A program made the translations under genes and the position numbers. From the NCBI GenBank assembly GCA_002394185.1, contig DGTB01000167.1, forward strand, positions 1 through 12,131: DNA of 12,131 bases, written 5' to 3'. Shown one piece after another: positions 6,990 to 12,131 of the stretch; position 1 is the first letter of the stretch; every line of letters starts with the position of its first letter. This DNA comes from Bacteroidales bacterium UBA4347. GTDB lineage: Bacteria > Bacteroidota > Bacteroidia > Bacteroidales > P3. The notes under the pieces were generated by a model, which ran no database searches, was not told where the DNA came from, and saw only the letters and a list, made by a program, of their open reading frames with translations.

Positions 6990-8180
6990 CTACAGCATCT
7001 GGAGCTTTTTGAAGGCCTTGTGGATTTTCTCCACGGCGATATCGATCTGCTCGTGAGTGTGGGTAGCCATGAGAGCCACGCGGATGAGGGTCTCGTCGTT
7101 GGGCACAGCAGGGGCGATGACGGGGGTGACGAAAACGCCGTCCTCCAGCAGGTCGTGCGTGATAGTGAAAGTCTTTGTGTTGTCGCGGATGAAGAGGGGT
7201 ATGATGGGGGTCTCGGTGTTGCCGATTTCGAAACCGAGGTCCTTGAAAGCTTTGAAAGCGTAACGCTGGTTGTCCCAGAGGGCGGCGTTGCGCTCGGGTT
7301 CGTTGCGCATGATGTGCAGGGCCTCGAGGACCGAGGCGGTGCTGGCGGGGGTGATGGAGGCGGTGAAGATGTAGGGGCGCACGCTGTGTTTCATCCAGTT
7401 GATGGTCTCCTTGTCGGAGGCTATGAATCCACCCACGGAAGCGAGGCTCTTGCTGAAGGTGCCCATGACGAGCTCCACATCCTTCAGTTTGCCGAAATGG
7501 TCGCAGGTGCCGCGGCCTTCGCGGCCGAAGACGCCGAGGCCATGGGCCTCGTCGACCATCAGCGTAGCGTTGTATTTGTTGCAGATATCCACCATCTTAT
7601 CGACATGGGCCACGTCGCCTTCCATGGAGAAGACGCCGTCGGTGACCACCAGCTTGACGGCCTCCAGCGGAGCCTTGGCCAGGACACGCTCAAGGTCAGC
7701 CATGTCGTTATGTCTGTATTTCTGTGTATTGGCGAAAGTGATAAGTTTGCCTTCCATGATCGAGGCGTGGACGCGTTCGTCGTAGAAGAGATAGTCTCCA
7801 CGGCCCACAACGTCGGGGATGACACCACTGTTGGCCAGGAAGCCCGCGGAGAAGAGCATGACGCCGTCCTTGCCAAGGAACTCGGCCAGCTCGTCCTGCA
7901 GCTGCACATGGATGTCGAGGGTGCCGTTGAGGAAAGGCGATCCGGCACAGCCTGTACCGTACTTGTCGATGGCGCGCTTGGCAGCCTCTTTGAGGCGTGG
8001 GTCGTTAGTGAGTCCGAGGTAGGAGTTGCTACCGAACATCAGCACCTTGCCCTCATGTCCTTGCACGTAGACTTCAGTGTTCTGCTCGGAAGTGATGGGG
8101 GTAAAATAAGGGTAGATTCCCGCGGCTTTTGTCTCCTGGGGGACGGTGTATTGCGCTAACTTTTGCTGTAAGGGCTTCAT
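6990..8180 (-). CDS. spt: Serine palmitoyltransferase-like alpha-oxoamine synthase
   Basis: This 396-residue protein is a PLP-dependent alpha-oxoamine synthase that condenses an amino acid with an acyl-CoA. N-terminal GIYPYF (21-26) and the block GTGCAGSPFLNGTLDIH (75-91) resemble Bacteroides serine palmitoyltransferase more than BioF or Kbl. Seen: stacking histidine H138 (HAS), D210 and H213 in VDEAHG, and the Schiff-base lysine K244 in GTFSKSLASVGGF. SPT makes 3-ketosphinganine from serine and palmitoyl-CoA, the first step of sphingolipid synthesis in the cytoplasm. P82 occupies a place where relatives I recall have Arg (GSRFLNGT or GSRVLNGT). The gene is followed after 67 bp by the acyltransferase. 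No acyl carrier protein gene is present. Glycine C-acetyltransferase or 8-amino-7-oxononanoate synthase are the alternatives. Confidence 0.85.
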   Translation of the reverse strand: MKPLQQKLAQYTVPQETKAAGIYPYFTPITSEQNTEVYVQGHEGKVLMFGSNSYLGLTNDPRLKEAAKRAIDKYGTGCAGSPFLNGTLDIHVQLQDELAEFLGKDGVMLFSAGFLANSGVIPDVVGRGDYLFYDERVHASIMEGKLITFANTQKYRHNDMADLERVLAKAPLEAVKLVVTDGVFSMEGDVAHVDKMVDICNKYNATLMVDEAHGLGVFGREGRGTCDHFGKLKDVELVMGTFSKSLASVGGFIASDKETINWMKHSVRPYIFTASITPASTASVLEALHIMRNEPERNAALWDNQRYAFKAFKDLGFEIGNTETPIIPLFIRDNTKTFTITHDLLEDGVFVTPVIAPAVPNDETLIRVALMATHTHEQIDIAVEKIHKAFKKLQML

Positions 8181-8206
8181 ATATTTTTAACAATAGTTTT
8201 AAAATG

Positions 8207-8214
8207 CAAAGTAA
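8207..8214 (-). promoter_or_regulatory. Variant promoter upstream of the SPT-like gene
   Basis: The minus strand reads TTACTTTG, keeping the TTTG of TAnnTTTG but with T in place of the first A. It lies about 26 nt before the ATG at 8180 in a very AT-rich 63-bp gap after deoC. This placement is typical, but the match is imperfect. Confidence 0.45.
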
Positions 8215-8243
8215 CAAAAAAATTCTTAAATGTAAAAAAATTT

Positions 8244-8999
8244 TTATGTTAAAAATGTAACCAAACAATCCGTCAATCGGCTGGCACCTATTCTAAATGT
8301 CTGGTTTTTAACATAATCATCGCCAAGAATTTTTTTTGCCAACTGAGCGTAAGCAAGGGCTTCTGCAGGCTCTGAGATGCCTCCAGCGGCCTTGAAACCG
8401 ACTTTTTTTGATGTTTTTTTAACATTTTCATCTATCACTCGGAGCATTGTTTCGGCAGCTTCGAGGGTAGCGCCGGCACTTCCCTTGCCGGTGGAAGTCT
8501 TGATGAAGTCGGCCCCGCCGTCGATGGCCAGCTGCGACGCCTGGGCAATAAGGGCGGGGGAGGGAAGTTCGCAGGTCTCAAGGATGACCTTCAACGTGCG
8601 ACCCTGACAGGCCTGCTTCATGGCCTTCACCTCTCGGACCACGCCGTCGACGTCGCCTTCCAGCATCAGGCCGCGGCTCAATACCATGTCCACCTCGTCG
8701 GCACCCTGGGCCACAGCATACTGCACTTCGGCCACCTTCAGTTCCAACGGCAATTGCCCATGGGGAAAAGCACCTGCCACCGAGGCCACACGGATGTCGC
8801 TGCCAGCGAGCACCCGCTTGGCCGCAGCGACAAAGCGAGGATAGACACACACAGCGGCAACGGGACCATAGGCTTCGCCTTGGAGCTCCAGGGTATGGCG
8901 ACAGAATGCCTCCACCGTAGTGTCGGTGTCGGTAGCATGAAGCGTTGTGTTGTCGATGCAGGAGAACACCCTCCTGCTCAAGTCGATATCATTAACCAT
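8244..8999 (-). CDS. deoC: Deoxyribose-phosphate aldolase (DeoC)
   Basis: This 251-residue protein is a class I aldolase that splits 2-deoxyribose 5-phosphate into acetaldehyde and glyceraldehyde 3-phosphate. Seen: IDNTTLHATDTDTTV near the N-terminus (the family's 'IDHTLL...T' start), CVYPRFV (51-57), GADEVDMVL (99-107), VILETCEL (138-145), the Schiff-base lysine K167 in DFIKTSTGK, the second active lysine K203 in GFKAAGGI, and the phosphate-binding RIGAS (236-240). Length is normal for the family. It starts 20 bp after rpiB on the same strand, so the two are almost certainly one operon feeding pentose and deoxyribose phosphates into central metabolism. Confidence 0.96.
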   Translation of the reverse strand: MVNDIDLSRRVFSCIDNTTLHATDTDTTVEAFCRHTLELQGEAYGPVAAVCVYPRFVAAAKRVLAGSDIRVASVAGAFPHGQLPLELKVAEVQYAVAQGADEVDMVLSRGLMLEGDVDGVVREVKAMKQACQGRTLKVILETCELPSPALIAQASQLAIDGGADFIKTSTGKGSAGATLEAAETMLRVIDENVKKTSKKVGFKAAGGISEPAEALAYAQLAKKILGDDYVKNQTFRIGASRLTDCLVTFLT

Positions 9000-9019
9000 T
9001 CGGCAGCAACCGTTAACCC

Positions 9020-9472
9020 TTACACCAACAGTTTGTTGATTTTCTCCACGCGGCGTTGGTGGCGGCCACCCTCGAACTCGGTGTCAAGGAACTCGTCGAC
9101 CACCTTCAGGGCCGTTGCCTCGTCGATGAAACGGGCGGGGATGGAGACGCAGTTGCAGTCGTTGTGCTGACGTCCAAGGTGGGCGATTTCGGGTGTCCAG
9201 CTGAGGGCGCAGCGCACGTTGGGATACTTGTTGACAGTCATCTGGACACCATTGCCGGAGCCGCAGATGACGATGCCGCGCTTGTATTCGCCGCGGTTGA
9301 GGGCAGAGCCCACCTGATGGGCGTAGTCGGGATAGTCGCAACTCTCGGTACTATCAGTTCCACAGTCCTTTACATCGAAACCACGCTGGCGCAGATGCTC
9401 GATGACTTTCAGTTTCAGTTCGTATCCTGCATGGTCGCAGGCTATAGGAATTATTTCTTTCATTTGGGTCAT
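9020..9472 (-). CDS. rpiB: Ribose-5-phosphate isomerase B
   Basis: This 150-residue protein interconverts ribose 5-phosphate and ribulose 5-phosphate. It belongs to the RpiB/LacAB family. Seen: ACDHAGYELK (11-20) with D13 and H14, CDYPDYAH (45-52), the anion-hole/phosphate loop CGSGNGVQM (70-78) with catalytic-type Cys70, and RQHNDCN (101-107) with His103. The start is the ATG at 9472; an in-frame ATG at 9463 is a possible alternative, and both lie just after a TAnnTTTG promoter. The gene leads an operon with deoC. It is the last minus-strand gene before the proposed origin region. Confidence 0.95.
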   Translation of the reverse strand: MTQMKEIIPIACDHAGYELKLKVIEHLRQRGFDVKDCGTDSTESCDYPDYAHQVGSALNRGEYKRGIVICGSGNGVQMTVNKYPNVRCALSWTPEIAHLGRQHNDCNCVSIPARFIDEATALKVVDEFLDTEFEGGRHQRRVEKINKLLV

Positions 9473-9494
9473 TGTTTAAAACTTTTTCATTTTG

Positions 9495-9502
9495 CAAAAG
9501 TA
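9495..9502 (-). promoter_or_regulatory. Bacteroidota-type promoter for rpiB-deoC
   Basis: The minus strand reads TACTTTTG, an exact TAnnTTTG -7 element, 22 nt before the rpiB ATG at 9472. It lies at the left border of the DnaA-box cluster, so DnaA binding could influence it. Confidence 0.65.
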
Positions 9503-9541
9503 CTATAAAAATGGAACTCTTTCAGAATGAGCCATCGCAAC

Positions 9542-9960
9542 TTATCAACACATTTATTACCGATAGAGGTAAGGAAAAGAAAATCAGCCGTGAAGAAATT
9601 TTCAACACCGATTGGTTAAAACACCTGTTGGTTTCTGTCAGCAATAGTGTTGATAAAAAAAGAGGGTGGGGGAGATGTTGAAAACACACAGGTTTTTCAG
9701 TCACTTTTCAACAAAGAACGAGGAGGCTAACTTGCGTTGCGGTTTTAAACAATTGGTTGTTGGACTACAGTTTCAACAGACAGTTGAAAAAATACAATAG
9801 ACATTGAATGTCAAAAGAAAAGACTGTGGAAAACCTGTTGATGGAAAAATGAAAACAATTACCTCAAAAAACAGTTACGGAATTATCAACAGAATTAACA
9901 CCCAAAGAAAGAATCAAAAAAAATTAAAAAAGGAATAATAAGATTTTTTATTGCGATATG
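9542..9960. other. oriC: Candidate chromosomal replication origin (oriC)
   Basis: This gene-free region has a dense cluster of DnaA-box-like 9-mers. TTATCAACA occurs at 9542-9550 and 9883-9891, and its complement at 9648-9656. TTTTCAACA occurs at 9599-9607 and 9705-9713, and its complement at 9676-9684. The complement of TTTTCCACA, close to the classical TTATCCACA box, is at 9825-9833. One-mismatch boxes lie at 9770-9778 and 9782-9790. With about 70% AT background, fewer than 0.1 exact TTWTCAACA would be expected here; six are present. Beside the boxes lies an AT-rich stretch suited to unwinding. Genes diverge from this region, and a perfect parS lies 2 kb away. DnaA itself is not in the window, and the call rests on motif clustering and context. 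Confidence 0.75.
9841..9960. other. AT-rich candidate DNA unwinding element
   Basis: By hand count 29 of 120 bases are G or C, and only 5 of 40 in 9911-9950, with A and T runs. It lies just right of the DnaA-box cluster, with one TTATCAACA box (9883-9891) inside it and the nadA promoter to its right. This is the usual layout of boxes beside an unwinding element. Confidence 0.55.
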
Positions 9961-9980
9961 GGCTTTTTTTCGTACTTTTG
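9951..9980 (+). promoter_or_regulatory. Bacteroidota-type promoter for the nadA operon
   Basis: TACTTTTG at 9973-9980 is an exact TAnnTTTG -7 element, and a TTG at 9951-9953 lies 19 nt upstream as the -33 core. The ATG of nadA follows 29 nt after the -7 element. This is the best-formed promoter in the window. Confidence 0.75.
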
Positions 9981-10009
9981 CATTTTCAAACGAAAAAACA
10001 GATACATCG

Positions 10010-10957
10010 ATGACCAACGAAGAATTGAAGCAGGAGATACTGCGACTGAAAAAGGAAAAGAACGCCGTCATATTGGGTCACTACTACCAGCGGCACGAAA
10101 TACAGGAACTCTCCGACTACATTGGCGACAGCCTCGCCCTGGCGCAGCGCGCACAGGAAGCCACGGCAGACATCATCGTTTTTTGCGGCGTACATTTCAT
10201 GGCCGAGACCGCCAAGATCCTTAACCCCACGCGCAAGGTGCTGCTGCCCGACATGGAGGCCAGTTGCTCGCTCGCCGAGAGCTGCAAGGCCGAGGACTTC
10301 GCCAAGTTCAAGGACGAACATCCCGACCACATGGTCATCTCCTACGTCAACTGCTCTGCCGAAATCAAGGCCCTCAGCGACCTCATCTGCACTTCCGGCA
10401 ACGCCGAGAAACTGGTGCGTTCGCTGCCCGAAGACCAGAAGATCATCTTCGCCCCCGACAAGAACCTCGGCGGATACATCAACCAAGTCACCGGTCGCCA
10501 GATGGTACTCTGGAACGGCGTCTGCACCGTGCACGATGCCATGCAGGCCGAGGCGGTGCTTCAGCTCAAGGCCGAGCACCCCGGCGCCCCCGTCATCGCC
10601 CACCCCGAGTGCAACCCCGCCCTCCTGAAGGTGGCCGACTTCGTGGGCTCCACCAAGGCTATGCTTAATTATATCAAGGCCAGTGACGCCAAACAGTTCA
10701 TCGTCGCCACTGAGACGGGCATCCTCTATGAGATGAAGAAGGAGAACCCCAGCAAGGAGTTCATCACCCTGCGCGACAACAAGAGCTGCGCCTGCGACGA
10801 CTGCGCCTACATGAAGCTCAACACCCTCGAGAAACTCTACCGCTGCCTGCGCGACGAGCAGCCCGAGATTCTCATGAGCCCTGAGATGATCGAAGCCGCC
10901 AAGCGCCCCATCGTCCGCATGCTCGACATGAGCCGCCAGCTGGGCATCATCAAATGA
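10010..10957 (+). CDS. nadA: Quinolinate synthase (NadA)
   Basis: This 315-residue [4Fe-4S] enzyme condenses iminoaspartate with dihydroxyacetone phosphate to quinolinate in de novo NAD synthesis. Seen: ILGHYYQRHEIQELSDYIGDS (21-41), FCGVHFMAETAKIL (58-71), PDMEASCSLAESC (80-92), HPECNP (198-203), TETGILY (234-240) and SCACDDCAYMKLNTLEKLY (259-277). Likely cluster ligands are C86, C172 (NGVCTVH) and C265 of the C-A-C-x2-C motif, placed like the three cysteines of known NadA structures. The length fits the shorter NadA type. nadB and nadC are not in the window. It is first in a plus-strand run: the TfoX-type gene starts 6 bp after its stop. Confidence 0.97.
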   Translation: MTNEELKQEILRLKKEKNAVILGHYYQRHEIQELSDYIGDSLALAQRAQEATADIIVFCGVHFMAETAKILNPTRKVLLPDMEASCSLAESCKAEDFAKFKDEHPDHMVISYVNCSAEIKALSDLICTSGNAEKLVRSLPEDQKIIFAPDKNLGGYINQVTGRQMVLWNGVCTVHDAMQAEAVLQLKAEHPGAPVIAHPECNPALLKVADFVGSTKAMLNYIKASDAKQFIVATETGILYEMKKENPSKEFITLRDNKSCACDDCAYMKLNTLEKLYRCLRDEQPEILMSPEMIEAAKRPIVRMLDMSRQLGIIK

Positions 10958-10963
10958 GGGTCT

Positions 10964-11290
10964 ATGGCGAGCAACCCCGATTTTGTACAGTATATCGTCG
11001 ACCAGTGTAGTGGGGCAGGGGAGGTGACGGTCCGCAAGATGTTTGGCGACTATTGCCTCTACTGCAACGGCAAGCCCTGTGCGCTTGTGAGCGACAATGG
11101 TTTCTATGTGAAGCCCACCGACGCCGGACACAACCTGTTGCGCTCCGTCGACATGCGCCCACCCTATGAAGGAGCCAAGCCCTACTTCTACATTGAGGAT
11201 GTCGACGACCATGACTACCTCGCAACGCTCCTGCGCACCACCTGCAGCGCGTTGCCAGAACCCAAACCCAAGAAAAGCATGAAACAATGA
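10964..11290 (+). CDS. TfoX/Sxy N-terminal domain protein
   Basis: This 108-residue protein is a single TfoX_N domain. Seen: VTVRKMFGDYCLYCNGK (21-37, the family's 'RKMFGEYGLYxxGK'), FYVKPTDAG (47-55), and PPYEGAKPYFYI (66-77), then a basic PKPKKSMK tail. In gamma-proteobacteria two-domain TfoX/Sxy proteins regulate competence. Stand-alone TfoX_N proteins like this lack the C-terminal domain and have no settled function. GAGGG lies between the nadA stop and this ATG. Its stop overlaps the next gene's start as ATGA, so translation is probably coupled. Confidence 0.88.
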   Translation: MASNPDFVQYIVDQCSGAGEVTVRKMFGDYCLYCNGKPCALVSDNGFYVKPTDAGHNLLRSVDMRPPYEGAKPYFYIEDVDDHDYLATLLRTTCSALPEPKPKKSMKQ

Positions 11291-11790
11291 TTGGTCAACC
11301 ACAAGTATATGAGACCCTGGAGCGGATGGGCATTCCGTTCGACTACTACGAGCATCCCGAGGCGCCGACCATCGAGATTGCCGCCCAGTTCTACCGCGGC
11401 GAGGGCACCACGCTCTGCAAGAACCTCTTCTTCCGCAACCACAAGGGCAACCGCCACTACCTGGTCATTATGGACAGCCGCTACCCCATGGACATCCACG
11501 ACATGGAGCACCGCCTGCACCAGGGCAAACTGAGCTTTGCCAGCGAAGAACGAATGATGCGCTACCTCGGCGTCAGGCCCGGCAGCGTCTCGCTGTTCAC
11601 GCTCGTCAACGACCAGAACCACGAGGTGACCCTCTTCGTCGACAAGTACCTCCTCGAGGCCGAAAAAGTGAGTTTCCACCCCAACGACAACCGCGCATCG
11701 CTGGTGATAAGCAGGGACGATATGTTGAAGTTTATCCAACAAATCGGCAATCCCTACGAGATTGTTGAAATCTACGACCGGAATTGTTGA
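11287..11790 (+). CDS. Prolyl-tRNA editing protein, ProX/YbaK-type aminoacyl-tRNA deacylase
   Basis: This 167-residue protein has the YbaK/ProRS-editing domain, which hydrolyses mischarged aminoacyl-tRNA, typically Ala-tRNA(Pro). Seen: YYEHPEAPTIEIAAQF (20-35), the CKNLFFRNHKG block (44-54) with the expected catalytic Lys45, HYLVIMDS (57-64), LSFASEERMMRYLGVRPGSVS (82-102) and KVSFHPNDNRASLVIS (127-142). It matches the PrdX/ProXp-ala subgroup of free-standing deacylases. The start overlaps the stop of the TfoX-type gene. Its last codons form a DnaA-box-like 9-mer (11785-11793), and a parS site lies 17 bp after the stop. Confidence 0.9.
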   Translation: MIGQPQVYETLERMGIPFDYYEHPEAPTIEIAAQFYRGEGTTLCKNLFFRNHKGNRHYLVIMDSRYPMDIHDMEHRLHQGKLSFASEERMMRYLGVRPGSVSLFTLVNDQNHEVTLFVDKYLLEAEKVSFHPNDNRASLVISRDDMLKFIQQIGNPYEIVEIYDRNC

Positions 11791-11793
11791 TAA
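11785..11793 (-). other. Isolated DnaA-box-like 9-mer near parS
   Basis: TGTTGATAA is the exact complement of the TTATCAACA repeated in the oriC candidate. It overlaps the last codon and stop of the prolyl-tRNA editing gene, 14 bp before parS. A one-mismatch copy lies at 11764-11772. Confidence 0.4.
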
Positions 11794-11807
11794 CCCAGTA
11801 AAAACAA

Positions 11808-11823
11808 TGTTTCACGTGAAACA
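11808..11823. other. parS: parS centromere site (ParB-binding palindrome)
   Basis: TGTTTCACGTGAAACA is a perfect 16-bp palindrome identical to the widely conserved bacterial parS consensus bound by ParB/Spo0J. ParB loads here, spreads, and works with ParA and SMC to segregate new origins. It fills the 33-bp gap between the editing gene and the RluA-type gene, ending exactly one base before the latter's ATG. parS sites cluster near oriC in most bacteria; the oriC candidate is 1.8 kb to the left. parA and parB are not in the window. Confidence 0.92.
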
Positions 11824-12131
11824 ATGAAGAAGACAGAATACATCGTTAGTGAGCAGCAGGAGTTGCTTGCCTTTTTGATAGAAAAAATGCCCGAAAGCAG
11901 CCGCAGCAGGGTGAAGGAACTGTTGGCACACAACGTCTACGTCGACGGCCGCCGCACCTCGCAGTTCAACTTTCCCCTCCAGCGTGGCATGACTGTTTCC
12001 ATAGAAAAAGCCAGTGGCAAAGACAAGCTGCGCCCGCGCGACCTCGACATCGTCTACGAGGACCAGCACCTCTTTGTGGTCAACAAGCACGAGGGCTTGC
12101 TCAGCAACAGCAAGCACCCCAACGACAAGAC
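11824..12131 (+). CDS. RluA-family pseudouridine synthase, N-terminal part, cut by the right edge
   Basis: The visible 102 residues begin MKKTEYIVSEQQELLAFL. Residues about 10-60 form an S4 RNA-binding domain (LIEKMPESSRSRVKELLAHN, then VYVDGRRTSQFNFPLQRGM). Residues about 75-97 (DLDIVYEDQHLFVVNKHEG) match the start of the RluA catalytic domain, normally 'IVYEDe.LlVvNKP.GLL'; here His stands where Pro is usual. The catalytic Asp motif HRLDxxTSG lies beyond the edge. These enzymes convert uridine to pseudouridine in 23S rRNA or tRNA; the exact target cannot be told. The ATG is the only in-frame start after the parS palindrome. Confidence 0.9.
   Translation, partial: MKKTEYIVSEQQELLAFLIEKMPESSRSRVKELLAHNVYVDGRRTSQFNFPLQRGMTVSIEKASGKDKLRPRDLDIVYEDQHLFVVNKHEGLLSNSKHPNDK

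Noticed and set aside
9511..9681. A 56-codon plus-strand ORF starting MELFQNEPSQLINTF.
   Set aside because: It is AT-rich unlike every real gene here, its frame is built over four of the DnaA-box 9-mers, it ends abruptly at the G-rich motif, and I recognise no family. A small gene cannot be fully excluded.
9986..11302. A 438-codon minus-strand ORF opposite nadA and the TfoX-type gene.
   Set aside because: It is antisense to nadA, which has all expected cysteines, and it has no family features.

Overview
The window reads as a chromosomal segment from a member of the Bacteroidota, most likely Bacteroidales. Four lines support this. Promoters have the Bacteroidota -7 form TAnnTTTG close to the starts. 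Shine-Dalgarno sequences are weak. Proteins such as DUF4175, the RluA-type pseudouridine synthase and the serine palmitoyltransferase-type enzyme look like Bacteroidota versions. Coding DNA is GC-rich while the gaps are very AT-rich. No rRNA, tRNA, CRISPR array or transposase was seen.

Left part (1-4800, minus strand). The 5' part of ybeY runs off the left edge. Before it come a small HATPase/anti-sigma-type protein, a 1,159-residue DUF4175 membrane/coiled-coil protein and a small lipoprotein. The lipoprotein and DUF4175 genes are 21 bp apart and probably cotranscribed. The DUF4175 gene carries a 95-bp inverted array of 7-bp repeats that is translated in frame.

Middle (4800-9500). A short-chain dehydrogenase (plus) faces a minus-strand pair, a serine palmitoyltransferase-like PLP enzyme followed by a GNAT-fold acyltransferase. 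I read this as a candidate sphingolipid/ceramide locus: condensation, N-acylation, and perhaps ketone reduction by the dehydrogenase. Next to it is an rpiB-deoC pair for pentose and deoxyribose phosphate metabolism.

Right part (9500-12131). A roughly 500-bp gene-free AT-rich region holds a dense cluster of DnaA-box-like 9-mers (TTATCAACA, TTTTCAACA, TTTTCCACA, both orientations) next to a stretch of about 24% GC. Gene orientation switches here: eight of nine genes to the left are minus, all four to the right are plus. Two kb away, between the prolyl-tRNA editing gene and the RluA-type gene, lies a perfect 16-bp parS palindrome, TGTTTCACGTGAAACA. Together these suggest the chromosomal replication origin (oriC) and a ParB-binding centromere site, not next to dnaA. 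The genes to the right are nadA, a TfoX-N domain gene, a ProX/YbaK editing protein and the 5' part of an RluA-family gene, packed as an operon.

The most valuable observations are the oriC plus parS pair, the compact candidate sphingolipid locus, and two unrelated heptamer-repeat arrays, one in a reading frame and one directly before a start codon.
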